Positions 18,280-28,377 of a DNA stretch of 64,000 bases are shown piece by piece (position 1 is the stretch's first letter; each line of letters starts with the position of its first letter). The position numbers were made by a program, and so were the translations under genes. The notes beneath the pieces were generated by a model. It was not told the DNA's origin and did no database searches. It saw only the letters and a list, made by a program, of their open reading frames with translations. Source of the stretch: Enterobacter asburiae (GTDB lineage: Bacteria > Pseudomonadota > Gammaproteobacteria > Enterobacterales > Enterobacteriaceae); the NCBI RefSeq assembly GCF_007035645.1, contig NZ_AP019632.1, forward strand, positions 4,278,001 to 4,342,000, read 5' to 3'.

Positions 18280-19505
18280 CGCGTCGCGTGGTGATTACGG
18301 GCATGGGCGGCGTGACCGCCTTTGGCGAAACCTGGCAATCCGTTTCCAGCAGGCTGCTGGCGTATGAAAACGCGGTGCGTAAAATGCCGGAATGGCAGGT
18401 GTACGATGGCCTGCATACCCTGCTGGGCGCGCCGATCGACGATTTCACGCTGCCGGAACACTATACCCGCAAGCGTATTCGCGCCATGGGCCGCGTGTCG
18501 CTGATGTCGACCCGCGCCACCGAGCTGGCGCTGGAACAGGCGGGGCTGATTGGCGAAGCGGTGCTCACCAACGGCCAAACCGGTATCGCCTACGGTTCTT
18601 CGACAGGCAGCACCGGTCCGGTCAGCGAATTCGCGACCATGCTCACCGAAAAGCACACCAATAACATCACCGGGACAACCTACGTCCAGATGATGCCGCA
18701 CACCACGGCGGTGAATACCGGGCTGTTCTTTGGGTTGCGCGGCCGCGTGATCCCGACGTCGAGCGCCTGTACCTCCGGCAGCCAGGCGATTGGCTACGCC
18801 TGGGAGGCGATTCGCCACGGGTATCAGACCGTGATGGTCGCGGGGGGCGCGGAAGAATTGTGTCCGTCTGAAGCGGCGGTGTTTGACACGCTGTTTGCCA
18901 CCAGCCAGCGTAACGACGAACCCAAAACCACCCCTTCTCCGTTCGATACGCAGCGCGATGGTCTGGTCATTGGGGAAGGCGCAGGCACCCTGATTCTGGA
19001 AGAGCTGGAGCACGCCAGAGCGCGCGGGGCGACAATCTACGGTGAGATCGTGGGCTTTGCCACCAACTGTGACGCGGCCCATATCACCCAGCCTCAGCGT
19101 GACACCATGCAGATTTGCATGGAGCAGTCGCTGGCCATGGCGGGATTAAGCGCCCGGGATATGGGGTATATCTCCGCGCACGGTACCGCCACCGATCGCG
19201 GCGATATCGCCGAAAGCCTGGCCACCGCCGCTATCTACGGTGACAGCGTGCCGGTTTCCTCGCTGAAGAGCTATTTTGGCCATACGCTGGGTGCCTGCGG
19301 CGCGCTGGAAGCGTGGATGAGCCTGCAGATGATGCGTGAAGGCTGGTTTGCCCCGACGCTCAATTTAACGCAGCCGGATGAGCAATGCGGTGCTTTAGAT
19401 TATATTATGGGAGAAGCCCGCCAGATTGACTGCGAGTATCTGCAGAGCAATAACTTCGCGTTTGGCGGCATCAACACCTCGATTATCATTAAACGCTGGG
19501 CGTAA
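18276..19505 (+). CDS. apeR: ApeR, beta-ketoacyl-ACP synthase
   Basis: 409-residue full-length ketosynthase. Catalytic Cys is in T-S-S-A-C-T-S-G near residue 167, His in S-A-H-G-T-A-T near residue 305, and His in Y-F-G-H-T-L-G-A near residue 341. It is the second complete KS of the cluster and is reported to work as a homodimer, perhaps at starter condensation. It is the last ape gene and is followed 2 bp later by acpT. Confidence 0.88.
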   Translation: MTRRVVITGMGGVTAFGETWQSVSSRLLAYENAVRKMPEWQVYDGLHTLLGAPIDDFTLPEHYTRKRIRAMGRVSLMSTRATELALEQAGLIGEAVLTNGQTGIAYGSSTGSTGPVSEFATMLTEKHTNNITGTTYVQMMPHTTAVNTGLFFGLRGRVIPTSSACTSGSQAIGYAWEAIRHGYQTVMVAGGAEELCPSEAAVFDTLFATSQRNDEPKTTPSPFDTQRDGLVIGEGAGTLILEELEHARARGATIYGEIVGFATNCDAAHITQPQRDTMQICMEQSLAMAGLSARDMGYISAHGTATDRGDIAESLATAAIYGDSVPVSSLKSYFGHTLGACGALEAWMSLQMMREGWFAPTLNLTQPDEQCGALDYIMGEARQIDCEYLQSNNFAFGGINTSIIIKRWA

Positions 19506-19507
19506 CT

Positions 19508-20125
19508 ATGTACCAGTTTGTACTGGGAAAAATCTCCACCCTTTGCGCGGACCCGCTGGCGTCAGCGCTCGCAGACAGGGCGCCTCAGGGTGCCCGACAG
19601 GCCTCCTGGCTGGCCGGGAGAACGCTGCTCGCCAGAACGTTATCCCCTCACCCGCTCCCCGACATCATTTACGGTGAGCAGGGGAAACCGGCCTTTGCGA
19701 AGGGTCATCCGCTGTGGTTCAACCTGAGCCACAGCGGTGACGATATCGCCCTGCTGATGAGCGATGAAGGCGAAGTCGGCTGCGATATCGAAGTGATTCG
19801 CCCGAGGAAGAACTGGCAGGCGCTGGCTAATGCGGTATTCAGCATGACGGAGCATGACGAGCTGGAGCGTGAAGCGCCCGAGGAACGGCTTTCCGCCTTC
19901 TGGCGTATCTGGACGCGGAAAGAAGCGATTGTGAAACAGCGTGGCGGCAGCGCCTGGCAGATTGTCAGCATCGACAGCACGGCGCAGACGCACGCGGTCA
20001 GCCAGCTACAGGTCGGCTCGCTGAGCCTTGCCGTCTGCACATCGACCCCTTACACCCTGACCCACGAGTCGATTATTCACGTTGGGACGTTCGGGGCAGA
20101 AAAATCACTAACACACCCAGAATAA
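19508..20125 (+). CDS. acpT: AcpT 4'-phosphopantetheinyl transferase
   Basis: 205-residue Sfp/AcpT-type transferase. The Mg2+-binding motif G-C-D-I-E-V-I lies near residue 95 and the second motif F-W-R-I-W-T-R-K-E-A near residue 138; N-L-S-H-S-G near residue 75 is the usual CoA-binding block. It converts apo-ACP to holo-ACP. In E. coli K-12 acpT is an orphan beside yhhT, and its natural substrates are the ACPs of a cluster lost from K-12. Here the substrates (apeE and apeF) are present in the same operon. The 3' end overlaps arnF by 53 bp on the other strand. Confidence 0.9.
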   Translation: MYQFVLGKISTLCADPLASALADRAPQGARQASWLAGRTLLARTLSPHPLPDIIYGEQGKPAFAKGHPLWFNLSHSGDDIALLMSDEGEVGCDIEVIRPRKNWQALANAVFSMTEHDELEREAPEERLSAFWRIWTRKEAIVKQRGGSAWQIVSIDSTAQTHAVSQLQVGSLSLAVCTSTPYTLTHESIIHVGTFGAEKSLTHPE

Positions 20126-20462
20126 TAAACCCGACGCCCACCAGCCCGTGCCAGGAGAAGCGCTCCCCCCAGCCCGGCAGCAGGATCGCCGCGCCCCACA
20201 CCAGAATATAGCTGAGGCTCAGCAGGGCATACGCTTTGCTGAGCGCCATGCGATGCAGCGCCAGATACCAGCAGCCCATCGAGGCCACGTACCCCGTCAA
20301 CCCCAGCAGCAGCGCGCCCGTGCCGGACGAGAAGTGCCACAGCGCGGAAACAAACGCCAGGATCTCACTGACCGGTGGCAATGCCTGCATGGCATTGCGC
20401 AGCAACAGCTGCGCCGCGCTGACTAACAGCACGCTGCATAAGGCGCAGAACGCTCCTTTCAC
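20073..20462 (-). CDS. arnF: ArnF, undecaprenyl-phosphate-L-Ara4N flippase subunit
   Basis: 129-residue SMR/EamA-like membrane protein with four membrane segments. It forms a heteromer with ArnE that moves alpha-L-Ara4N-undecaprenyl phosphate to the periplasmic face. The first segment carries the typical A-A-Q-L-L-L-R block. It is the last gene of arnBCADTEF and its 3' end runs 53 bp into acpT on the opposite strand. Confidence 0.88.
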   Translation of the reverse strand: MKGAFCALCSVLLVSAAQLLLRNAMQALPPVSEILAFVSALWHFSSGTGALLLGLTGYVASMGCWYLALHRMALSKAYALLSLSYILVWGAAILLPGWGERFSWHGLVGVGFIILGVLVIFLPRTSQRE

Positions 20463-20794
20463 AGGCTCCCTCCCAGGATAACAATCCCAATGATGATGAA
20501 CCCTACTCCCAGCCAGTGATGCGCAGCAACGTGCTCACGCCAGAACGCCTTCGCCGCCAGCGTCACCCAGACAAAATTGAGGCTAAGCATAGGGTACGCG
20601 ATGCCGACAGGCAGGCGTTGCAGCACCACCAGCCAGACCAGCATGCCACTCCCCAGCGCCAGCAGTGCCAGGCCAAGCCACAGCGCGATGTGCGCCCCGC
20701 GCCGCCCGGCTTTCGCCGGACGGGTGGCCTGTTTCTGGCACAGCTGTCCCGCGCAGCTGAGCAGGCTTGCCAGTATCAGCCAGATCCAGGTCAT
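20459..20794 (-). CDS. arnE: ArnE, undecaprenyl-phosphate-L-Ara4N flippase subunit
   Basis: 111-residue four-helix membrane protein, partner of ArnF. The start is placed at the ATG at 20794, which shares one base with the arnT stop (TGATG); the frame is open upstream but that part lies inside arnT and is not hydrophobic. Segments include G-Q-L-C-Q-K-Q near residue 16, like other ArnE proteins. Confidence 0.88.
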   Translation of the reverse strand: MTWIWLILASLLSCAGQLCQKQATRPAKAGRRGAHIALWLGLALLALGSGMLVWLVVLQRLPVGIAYPMLSLNFVWVTLAAKAFWREHVAAHHWLGVGFIIIGIVILGGSL

Positions 20795-22449
20795 CACTTC
20801 GGCAGGTACTCCAGCAAGGCCAGACGCCCCTGGATATAGAGATTGTCCGGCTGCGGTAAATTCGCCCGTGAAATATCGTCGTGTTTTGACAGCAGCATGA
20901 CCAGCGACACGCGCCCCTGCTGACGATGCGCTGCCAGCCACTGCGCGAAGTCGTCCTCACTGACAAAACGATCTTTCACATCGGGATAATCCAGCCCGTA
21001 GCGCAGTTCGCCGCTCTGACCAAACAGCGTGATGTCATTACGCTTCAGCTCCCACGCCAGGCCCGCGGCCACGCCCACGTTATTGGCCAGCACGAATCGG
21101 CTTTCCTGAAGCGGCTCGCGCACGGTATCGACCAGCGACTGCGGCTGTTTGGAATCCACCACCAGGTTAGGAATGGCAAAACCAATCAGCAGCGCCAGCC
21201 CTGCGGGGCACAGTGCCGCCAGCCACCAGCGCTGCTGGCTCTGTCTGAAGGTAAACCAGCCTACCGCGGCCCAGATGAGGAACGCCACCACCGCACAGAA
21301 GACTTTATACAGTTCGACCGACGTCCAGACCGGATGCTTAGACAGTCCCCACGGCGAGACCACCAGCGCCGCCACCACGCCGATAACGCCAAATGCCAGG
21401 TTAATCCCGCCGTTAATGCGTAACGCTCTGGCACCTTTTTCCGCCGCGAGGCAGGCATAGCGCGCCATCAGGATCGCCAGCGGGGCAAAGCACGGCAGGA
21501 TATAGGTCGGCAGCTTGCCTTTGGCAATGCTGAAGAACAGCAGCGGCATCACCACCCAACCCAGCAGATAGAATCCGCCACCCGCGTTTTGTCGGTCATT
21601 CCAGCCGAGACGAATCGCACCGGGCAAAAGCGCAAGCCACGGCAGGCTGCCCGCGATCAGGAACGGTATGTAGTACCAGAACGGGGCTTTGTGCTGCGCG
21701 TCGCTCTGGGCAAAACGCTGAATATGCTCAACCCAGAAGAAGTAACGCCAGAAGTCAGGCTCACGCTGCGCAATAGCCAGCCCCCACGGCAGAACAATCA
21801 GCACACAGCTCAGGATCGCGAGCCAGCCAAAAATCAGCACCTCTTTCCAGCGCTTCCGGGCGATTACCCACGGCAGCACGCCAATCACCGGTACCGCCAG
21901 CGCCAGGAAGCCTTTGGTCATCACCCCCATCCCGCAGGCCAGCCCAAGCAGCACATAGCCGCCCGCTTTTCCGGCAACGGTTTGGGCCTGTGAGGCCAGC
22001 CAGAAGCTGCACATCGCCGCCACCAGCCACAGGGTGATGATAGGATCCAGCACCGCATACGTGCCGATGCCATACACCAGGAACAGGGTCAGGAAGATAA
22101 GACCGGAGAAAATGGCGGTCCGCTTATCTCGCCAGAGACGCCATGCCATCCAGATGACCAGCAGCGCCGCTAACCCGGTGGAGAATATAGAACCGGCGCG
22201 CACGGCGAGGTTGGTGTGCCCGAACAGCAGCTGCCCGATGCTGTTGATCCAGTAGCCAGCAATCGGTTTTTCAAAGTAACGCAGCCCCAGAAAATGCGGG
22301 ACTACCCAGTCTCCGGATGCCAGCATTTCGCGGCTGATTTCCGCATAGCGCGTTTCATCAGGCTGCCAGAGCAGACGAATATCGACCGGAATGAGGTAGT
22401 AAACGATAAACAGTGCGAGAAGCGCTAAGCCATAACGGGCTGTTTTCAT
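20794..22449 (-). CDS. arnT: ArnT, L-Ara4N lipid A transferase
   Basis: 551-residue GT-C-fold integral membrane transferase that puts 4-amino-4-deoxy-L-arabinose on lipid A phosphates at the periplasmic face. The first periplasmic loop carries the conserved acidic pair in [10 protein letters not shown] near residue 35. About twelve membrane helices precede a soluble C-terminal domain (from about residue 430). Length matches the 550-residue family. It overlaps arnD by 4 bp. Confidence 0.92.
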   Translation of the reverse strand: MKTARYGLALLALFIVYYLIPVDIRLLWQPDETRYAEISREMLASGDWVVPHFLGLRYFEKPIAGYWINSIGQLLFGHTNLAVRAGSIFSTGLAALLVIWMAWRLWRDKRTAIFSGLIFLTLFLVYGIGTYAVLDPIITLWLVAAMCSFWLASQAQTVAGKAGGYVLLGLACGMGVMTKGFLALAVPVIGVLPWVIARKRWKEVLIFGWLAILSCVLIVLPWGLAIAQREPDFWRYFFWVEHIQRFAQSDAQHKAPFWYYIPFLIAGSLPWLALLPGAIRLGWNDRQNAGGGFYLLGWVVMPLLFFSIAKGKLPTYILPCFAPLAILMARYACLAAEKGARALRINGGINLAFGVIGVVAALVVSPWGLSKHPVWTSVELYKVFCAVVAFLIWAAVGWFTFRQSQQRWWLAALCPAGLALLIGFAIPNLVVDSKQPQSLVDTVREPLQESRFVLANNVGVAAGLAWELKRNDITLFGQSGELRYGLDYPDVKDRFVSEDDFAQWLAAHRQQGRVSLVMLLSKHDDISRANLPQPDNLYIQGRLALLEYLPK

Positions 22450-23348
22450 GGGACCGGACTCACGGTTTGTTGATAGCCAAGCCAGCCTTCCCGGCCAGCC
22501 ATTTCATTACGGACGACTTTGCCCACGGGCAGGGTGCTGAGATCGTCCGGCAGCAGCTCGCTCAACGGACAAAATTCAATGCCCTCCTGAGCGGCCATCG
22601 TCAGCAGTTCGTCGAAATCATGCTGATACGCAATCCCTTCCACTTCGGCATGGATGGTATACACCGGCGTGCCGGCGTCACGATGGATGCGGTCCAGAAT
22701 GTAGCGATTGAACTCATCCGCCTTCACCTCGCGCCCGACCACTTCATCCCAAGTGGGAAGCGTAACCGGAATTTGCACCGTTCCGTAGCGATTTTCGCCT
22801 AACAGCGGCAAAAAGGGCCCGGTTCCGCGACAGTCGCTGTTGTAGCGAAACGCAAAGGCTTCTTTGGCCTTCACGACGCGCTGATCCGCACGCCATCCCG
22901 CCACGGCGGAGCAACGCACGGGCTGACCGGTAATGGCCTCCAGCTCCAGCATCCCACGCTCGACCTCACGGGACAGGCGCGGGATATCCCAGACGCCCGC
23001 CCAGGCTTGCCAGGCATGGTGGTCCCAGGCGTGCAGACCCACCTCATGATGCTGCGCCGCCTCACGGATAACGGCTTCATTACCCGCGCCGATACGTCTG
23101 CCGGGCCAGGCGGTGCCGGCCAGCAAAATATCCCAGCCGTAGAGGGATGCTGCGCGCGAGCGCAGCATTTTGAACAGAAATGCCGGTTTAATCAGACGCC
23201 ATAAATGGCGTCCCATGTTGTCAGGCCCCACGCTGAAGAAAATGCTGGAACGCACATCGTGCTTGCTCAGCAGTTCCAGCAGTTTGGGTACGCCGTCACG
23301 CGTTCCCCTGAAGGTGTCGACATCAATGCGTAAACCGACTTTTTTCAT
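22446..23348 (-). CDS. arnD: ArnD, 4-deoxy-4-formamido-L-arabinose-undecaprenol deformylase
   Basis: 300-residue polysaccharide-deacetylase-fold enzyme. The metal-binding N-terminal motif R-I-D-V-D-T-F near residue 7 and W-D-H-H-A-W near residue 131 are present. It removes the formyl group from the undecaprenyl-linked sugar so that ArnEF and ArnT can use it. ATGA overlaps tie it to arnA upstream and arnT downstream. Confidence 0.9.
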   Translation of the reverse strand: MKKVGLRIDVDTFRGTRDGVPKLLELLSKHDVRSSIFFSVGPDNMGRHLWRLIKPAFLFKMLRSRAASLYGWDILLAGTAWPGRRIGAGNEAVIREAAQHHEVGLHAWDHHAWQAWAGVWDIPRLSREVERGMLELEAITGQPVRCSAVAGWRADQRVVKAKEAFAFRYNSDCRGTGPFLPLLGENRYGTVQIPVTLPTWDEVVGREVKADEFNRYILDRIHRDAGTPVYTIHAEVEGIAYQHDFDELLTMAAQEGIEFCPLSELLPDDLSTLPVGKVVRNEMAGREGWLGYQQTVSPVP

Positions 23349-25327
23349 GAGGCCTGTTCCGACAGCTCCACGGTGCGCAGGAAGAAATCGAGCGTTTCGT
23401 CAATGGTCTGCTCCATCTTCACCGTCGGCGTCCAGTTCAGGCAGCGCTTCGCGTTGCGAATGCTTGGCTTACGGTGCTCAACGTCCTGGTAGCCCTTACC
23501 ATAGTAGCTGCTGCTTTCCACTTCGCGGAAACCGGCAAACGGCGGGAACTTGTCGCGCAGCGGATGGCGCTCAAAGCTGGCCAGCAGCATCTCTGCCAGC
23601 TCGCGAATGCTCGCTTCGTTTTCCGGGTTACCGATGTTGATGATTTCACCGTTGCAGCGGTTATCTTTGTTTTCGATGATGCGGAACAGCGCTTCGATAC
23701 CGTCGCTGATGTCCGTAAAGCAGCGTTTCTGTTTCCCGCCTTCGATAAGCTTAATTGGCGAGCCTTCCACCAGGTTCAGGATCAGCTGGGTGATCGCACG
23801 GGAGCTGCCGATACGCGCCGCGTTCAGGTTATCCAGACGCGGGCCCATCCAGTTGAACGGACGGAACAGGGTAAAGCGCAGGCCCTCTTTCTCACCGTAG
23901 GCCCAAATCACGCGGTCCAGCAGCTGTTTGGAGACGGAGTAAATCCAGCGCTGTTTGTTGATCGGCCCGACCACCAGATTGGAGGTGTCTTCATCGAAGT
24001 TCTTATCGGTACACATGCCGTACACTTCAGACGTGGACGGGAAGATGATGCGCTTGTCGTATTTCACGCAGTCGCGGATGATCTTCAGGTTCTCTTCGAA
24101 GTCCAGCTCGAACACGCGAAGCGGGTTACGGGTGTACTCGATTGGTGTGGCAATGGCGACCAGCGGCAGCACCACGTCGCATTTTTTAATGTGGTATTCA
24201 ATCCACTCGGAATGGATGCTGATGTCCCCTTCCACGAAGTGGAAACGCGGGTTATCGAGGAAACGGCTGATGGCGTCAGAGCCGATATCCAGACCATAGA
24301 TTTCGTAGTTATCGTCTTTGAGCAGACGTTCCGTCAGGTGGTTACCGATAAAACCGTTCACGCCGAGGATCAGCACGCGGGTACGGCGTTTGATGGCAAC
24401 AACCGGTGCGCTGGTGATCAGCGCCCCGGCCACCAGACCCAGAGACTGCGCCAGCTGCATGCCCTGAACGTACAGGCCGTTGTCGGTTTGTCCGGTGACG
24501 ATCTCCAGCGCCTGCTCGCCGCAGCTCACAATCAGCGGGGAGACGGAGACGACGGTGCCCGGTTTGGCAGCAGGGATGTCGTCACGCACGCGGGATTTCC
24601 AGACGATAAATTTGCTTACGCCAGCAAAGCTGTACGCGCCCGGCCACGGGTCGGTTACGGCGCGCACCAGGTTGTGCAGCTGGCGGGCAGGCTTGTTCCA
24701 GTCCAGACGACCATCTTCCGGCGAGCGGCGGCCAAAGCTGCTTGCCTTGCTCTCATCCTGCTCGGTCTCGCTGAAGGTGCCGTTGAGGATGCCTGGAAGG
24801 GCATCACGCAGCAGCGTCTGCGCCGTTGCATTCAGCTTTTGATGCAGCTGCAGCGCCGTTTCGTCCGCATCAATAGCGACCTTCTGCTGTGCCACGATAG
24901 CGCCCGCATCAGCACGGCGCACCATGCGGTGCAGCGTCACGCCCGTTTCCGTTTCACCGTTCACCAGCACCCAGTTCAGCGGAGCGCGGCCGCGGTAGGC
25001 GGGCAGCAGAGAACCGTGAAGATTAAAGGCGCCTTTTGCGGCCAGACCTAAGATCTCGTCAGAGAGCAGGTTGCGATAGTAGAACGAGAAGATTACGTCA
25101 GGCGCGAGCGCGCGGATGCGATCCACCCACAGCGGGTGGTTGACGTCGTCCGGTGCATAAACCGGGATCCCACGCTCGGCGGCGATACGCGCCACGGAGC
25201 CAAAAAAGTTATTCTCTCCGGTCGTGTCCGGATGGGTAAATATTGCCGCAATGTCATAGCCCGCTTCCAGCAGGGCCAGCGTGCCCGTGCACCCCATATC
25301 GTGATAGGCAAATACAACAGCTTTCAT
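23345..25327 (-). CDS. arnA: ArnA, bifunctional UDP-L-Ara4N formyltransferase / UDP-glucuronate decarboxylase
   Basis: 660-residue fusion. Residues 1-305 form a formyltransferase with N-L-H-G-S near residue 102 (catalytic Asn and His). Residues 310-660 form an SDR-type UDP-glucuronic acid decarboxylase with G-V-N-G-F-I-G near residue 324, S-T-S-E-V-Y-G near residue 432, and Y-S-V-S-K near residue 463. Length matches the E. coli enzyme. Both reactions are needed to make UDP-L-Ara4FN. Confidence 0.93.
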   Translation of the reverse strand: MKAVVFAYHDMGCTGTLALLEAGYDIAAIFTHPDTTGENNFFGSVARIAAERGIPVYAPDDVNHPLWVDRIRALAPDVIFSFYYRNLLSDEILGLAAKGAFNLHGSLLPAYRGRAPLNWVLVNGETETGVTLHRMVRRADAGAIVAQQKVAIDADETALQLHQKLNATAQTLLRDALPGILNGTFSETEQDESKASSFGRRSPEDGRLDWNKPARQLHNLVRAVTDPWPGAYSFAGVSKFIVWKSRVRDDIPAAKPGTVVSVSPLIVSCGEQALEIVTGQTDNGLYVQGMQLAQSLGLVAGALITSAPVVAIKRRTRVLILGVNGFIGNHLTERLLKDDNYEIYGLDIGSDAISRFLDNPRFHFVEGDISIHSEWIEYHIKKCDVVLPLVAIATPIEYTRNPLRVFELDFEENLKIIRDCVKYDKRIIFPSTSEVYGMCTDKNFDEDTSNLVVGPINKQRWIYSVSKQLLDRVIWAYGEKEGLRFTLFRPFNWMGPRLDNLNAARIGSSRAITQLILNLVEGSPIKLIEGGKQKRCFTDISDGIEALFRIIENKDNRCNGEIINIGNPENEASIRELAEMLLASFERHPLRDKFPPFAGFREVESSSYYGKGYQDVEHRKPSIRNAKRCLNWTPTVKMEQTIDETLDFFLRTVELSEQAS

Positions 25328-26307
25328 GGGTGAATTTCCTCTTGAGATGCTTTGTGTTCCTGACGGACAACACGTTGAATAAAGTAGCGCGGACGCGCGC
25401 GAACATCGTTATAAATACGGCCAATGTATTCACCGAGAAGGCCCATCCCGACAAACTGGGCGCCGATGAACATAAACAGCACGGCAAAGAGCATGAAGAC
25501 CCCTTCCGCCGCCCACTGCGGGCCAAAGACCAGGCGCAGTACCACCAGCAGAACGGACAACGCAAACCCGGCCACGGCGATGATGCTGCCGAACACGCTC
25601 AGCAGACGCAGCGGCGTGGTGGTCAGACAGGTGATGAGGTCATACATCAGGTTGATGAGACGCATAAAGCTGTACTTCGACTCCCCATGCTCGCGCTCGG
25701 CGTGCAGAACCGGAATCTCCGTTGCCTTGCGGGCAAAGGTGTTGGCGAGGATCGGAATAAAGGTGCTGCGCTCATGGCAGTGCAGCATCGCGTCGACAAT
25801 ATGGCGGCGGTAGGCGCGCAGCATGCAGCCGTAATCGCCCATCGCTTTACCGGTCGTGCGCTGGATAAGGCGGTTGATGGTGCGTGAGGCCAGCTTGCGA
25901 AACAGACTGTCCTGACGGTTCTGACGTACCGTGCCGACCACGTCATAGCCTTCATCGGCTTTGGCGACCAGGCGCGGGATCTCTTCCGGCGGGTTTTGCA
26001 GGTCAGCGTCCAGGGTGATGACCAGATCGCCCGTGACGTGGCTAAACCCCGCCATAATCGCCGAGTGCTGGCCGTAGTTGCGGTTGAGCAGCACGGCAAC
26101 AATATGGCTGCCTTCGGCCTGCGCGGCCTCGGTCAGCATCAGCGCGGAATTATCGCTACTGCCATCATCTACCAGCAGAATTTCATAAGCCTTGCCCATC
26201 GTATCGCAGGCGGCGGTTGTACGACGGATCAGTTCGGGCAGGCTCTCCTGCTCGTTATAAACCGGGATTACCACGGAAACTTTTTGTACAGGCGGTGCAC
26301 TGAACAT
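25324..26307 (-). CDS. arnC: ArnC, undecaprenyl-phosphate L-Ara4FN transferase
   Basis: 327-residue GT2 enzyme with V-V-I-P-V-Y-N-E near residue 12, D-D-G-S-S-D near residue 48 and D-A-D-L-Q near residue 99, and two membrane helices near residues 235-300. It moves the formylated sugar to undecaprenyl phosphate. The start is set at the ATG at 26307, 1 bp after arnB, because AGGAC lies at the right distance and the length then fits the family; an upstream in-frame ATG at 26361 lies inside arnB. Confidence 0.9.
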   Translation of the reverse strand: MFSAPPVQKVSVVIPVYNEQESLPELIRRTTAACDTMGKAYEILLVDDGSSDNSALMLTEAAQAEGSHIVAVLLNRNYGQHSAIMAGFSHVTGDLVITLDADLQNPPEEIPRLVAKADEGYDVVGTVRQNRQDSLFRKLASRTINRLIQRTTGKAMGDYGCMLRAYRRHIVDAMLHCHERSTFIPILANTFARKATEIPVLHAEREHGESKYSFMRLINLMYDLITCLTTTPLRLLSVFGSIIAVAGFALSVLLVVLRLVFGPQWAAEGVFMLFAVLFMFIGAQFVGMGLLGEYIGRIYNDVRARPRYFIQRVVRQEHKASQEEIHP

Positions 26308-26308
26308 A

Positions 26309-27448
26309 TCAATGTCCTGCAAGCTGATGGAGTGCGGTAATGACGCGGGTTGTGTCGTCATGAGTCATGTCCGGGAAAAGAGGGAGAGAACAAATACGCG
26401 CGCTATTCCATTCAGAATTCGGGAGCGATACATCAGGAAAACGCTCGCGGTAGTATTTTTGGGTGTGCGCCGCGCGGAAGTGGAGGCCGGTACCGATGCC
26501 TTTCTCTTTCAGCGCCGCCATCAGGTTGTCGCGTGAGATCCCGCAGCGCGCTTCGTCAACGCGAATAATAAACAGGTGCCAGGCGTGCACGTGCGGCCAT
26601 GACGGAATGGTGAGCGGCTGGAACGGCGTATCGGCAAGCTCACGCAGGTAGCGTTCAGCAATTTCCTGGCGGCGCCTGTTGGCCTCTTTCAGTTTGCCTA
26701 ACTGCACCAGCGCCAGCGCGGCGTTGATATCCGCCAGGTTGTATTTATAGCCCGGCGCGATCACTTCCGCCTGCGGCGCGCGGCCGTGCGTCTGGCGGTC
26801 ATAGGCATCTACGCCCAGGCCATGGAATTTCAGGCTGCGGATCCGCTGTGCCAGCTGGGCATTATCCGTGACGACTAAGCCGCCTTCCGCGCAGGTCATA
26901 TTTTTAATGGCGTGGAAGGAAAAAATCGCGGTCCCTTTCCATCCCACATGACGGTTCTTGTAGTAGGTTCCGGCGGCATGGGCCGCATCTTCAATAACCG
27001 GAATACCGTGACGTTCACCGATGGCATGAATGGCGTCGATTTCACACGGCGCGCCGGCATAATGAACGGGAATAATGGCTTTGGTACGCGGGGTAATGGC
27101 GGCTTCAACGGCTTCTGGCGTCACCATTAATGTATCTTTGTCCACATCAATCATGACCGGTGTGGCACCCAGCAACACGATCATATTCAGCGTGGATACC
27201 CAGGTCTGGGAAGGGGTAATGACTTCATCGCCCGGGCCAATATCCAGCGCCATCAGCGTGACGTGCATACCCGCGGTGGCTGAACAGACGGCAATCGCAT
27301 GCTGATTCCCGGTAAGCTGACAGAATGCCTCTTCAAGTTCCTGATTCTTAGGCCCAGTGGTGATCCAGCCCGACATCAAAACGTCCTGAAGCGCCGCAAT
27401 TTCCTCAGCGCCCATCGACGGCCGCGAAAAAGGCAGAAAATCACTCAT
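26309..27448 (-). CDS. arnB: ArnB, UDP-4-keto-pentose aminotransferase
   Basis: 379-residue PLP-dependent DegT/DnrJ/EryC1 aminotransferase. The PLP-binding Lys is in S-F-H-A-I-K-N-M-T near residue 188. It converts UDP-Ara4O to UDP-L-Ara4N with glutamate as donor. It is the first gene of the seven-gene arn operon; promoter and PmrA-like box lie 80-120 bp upstream. Confidence 0.92.
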   Translation of the reverse strand: MSDFLPFSRPSMGAEEIAALQDVLMSGWITTGPKNQELEEAFCQLTGNQHAIAVCSATAGMHVTLMALDIGPGDEVITPSQTWVSTLNMIVLLGATPVMIDVDKDTLMVTPEAVEAAITPRTKAIIPVHYAGAPCEIDAIHAIGERHGIPVIEDAAHAAGTYYKNRHVGWKGTAIFSFHAIKNMTCAEGGLVVTDNAQLAQRIRSLKFHGLGVDAYDRQTHGRAPQAEVIAPGYKYNLADINAALALVQLGKLKEANRRRQEIAERYLRELADTPFQPLTIPSWPHVHAWHLFIIRVDEARCGISRDNLMAALKEKGIGTGLHFRAAHTQKYYRERFPDVSLPNSEWNSARICSLPLFPDMTHDDTTRVITALHQLAGH

Positions 27449-27527
27449 TATTAATTTCCTTGCAATAAAAATGGCATGTTTTTGATATTAACCAAATGCC
27501 AGCCCGTTTATTTCAACGAACCATAAA

Positions 27528-27568
27528 CTTATATCAAAGTAGCTCTCTTTCCTTAGGGAAAAATTAAG
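27528..27568 (-). promoter_or_regulatory. Predicted PmrA box and -10 element of the arn operon
   Basis: Reading the minus strand, CTTAAT, five bases, then CCTAAG (27568 to 27552) reproduces the PmrA/BasR half-site pattern with 5-bp spacing. A TATAAG (27533-27528) lies 18 bp further on as -10. The leader to the arnB ATG is about 80 bp. Two-component PmrAB control of arn is known in Salmonella and related bacteria. Confidence 0.6.
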
Positions 27569-27570
27569 AC

Positions 27571-27608
27571 AACGTTTGCAACGTTATAAGACAACTAGCA
27601 GCTAGTTG
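27571..27608. repeat. Two palindromes upstream of the PmrA box
   Basis: AACGTTTGCAACGTT (27571-27585) is two AACGTT palindromes with a 3-bp gap, and CAACTAGCAGCTAGTTG (27592-27608) has perfect 8-bp arms around one base. They directly precede the PmrA-like box and may be sites for another arn regulator. No T-run follows, so they are not terminators. The remaining bases up to the padC terminator are AT-rich with no further signal I recognise. Confidence 0.45.
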
Positions 27609-27700
27609 AAAAACAACAAGTTAAATTAATATTAAATATTTTTAATGTGATCTTTTGCAACATTTTGAAATGGATTCATTTAAACCAATCATCAACAAAC

Positions 27701-27756
27701 AAAAAAAATCCCGGCCATTTCAAAATAATATGAAATAGCCGGGAACTTTTCTTTTT
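27701..27756 (-). terminator. padC: Bidirectional-type terminator after padC
   Basis: CCCGGC-x-ATTTC pairs with GAAAT-x-GCCGGG (27710-27743). On the minus strand it is followed by a run of eight T (A-run at 27701-27708 on the plus strand), as expected for the end of padC; the plus side also has a T-rich tail. Confidence 0.8.
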
Positions 27757-27774
27757 AGTTAATTGTCGCGCTTA

Positions 27775-28278
27775 TTAGAGATTATCTGGAAAGTTTTTCG
27801 GTAATTCACTGGCCGCACAGGCAATAACGCTTTCATTATTGGCACCGCAGTCGCGCACAAAGGTGATCGTGGCAAATTCATCAATCACTTCCGTTGGATA
27901 CGCCGGACCCGCATCGCGATAGCTGTTCATCAGCGGAATATGGTCGTTCTGGAAGCAGACGGTTTTTTCCGGGTTGTTCATGACCCAGCGTGGGAAGAAG
28001 ATGGTGCCGTGGAACAGCTTGTCGCCCAGGTTCACGATCAGGCTGACGTCGGTACCGGTTGGTTCGGTCCAGGAAATTTTATAGATGCTCTCGCCTACCC
28101 GCACGATATAAGCCTGCTGATCTTTCACCCAACGGTTGGCCACAAGACCGCTGTGAATACGGTAATCAAGCGTGGTCTCATTTTTTACGTAAATCTCGTA
28201 GTTCCAGCCGTTATCGTAGGTATATACAAGATGTTTACCAACAAAGCCGCTTAAGTCGTGTTTATCGAAGGTGTTCAT
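27775..28278 (-). CDS. padC: Phenolic acid decarboxylase
   Basis: 167-residue cofactor-free decarboxylase that turns ferulic, p-coumaric and caffeic acids into vinyl phenols, a detoxification of plant hydroxycinnamates. The N-terminal block V-Y-T-Y-D-N-G-W-N-Y-E near residues 18-28 carries the conserved active-site Tyr pair, and a central Glu/Arg set follows. Length fits the family (about 160-180). AGGAGA precedes the ATG. The divergent LysR gene is its likely phenolic-acid-responsive regulator. Confidence 0.9.
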   Translation of the reverse strand: MNTFDKHDLSGFVGKHLVYTYDNGWNYEIYVKNETTLDYRIHSGLVANRWVKDQQAYIVRVGESIYKISWTEPTGTDVSLIVNLGDKLFHGTIFFPRWVMNNPEKTVCFQNDHIPLMNSYRDAGPAYPTEVIDEFATITFVRDCGANNESVIACAASELPKNFPDNL

Positions 28279-28377
28279 AAGATGTCTCCTTTGTTTTGAT
28301 GAGACGATCGTACCCCTTCAAAAAATGAATGAATAACGCTATGTTTTAATCAAATTCATCCAAATTTTAGATAAATC
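28279..28377. promoter_or_regulatory. Divergent padC / LysR control region
   Basis: 99-bp intergenic space between divergent starts. It is AT-rich and holds TGAAT...ATTCA half-sites about 30 bp apart around 28327-28365, a plausible LysR-type binding array. This is the only space from which both genes can be controlled. Confidence 0.45.

Noticed and set aside
23474..25051. Long open frame of 525 codons on the plus strand inside arnA
   Set aside because: It is the mirror frame of a GC-rich real gene. arnA has all catalytic motifs and full length; the antisense frame shows no domain and a composition typical of complementary reading.
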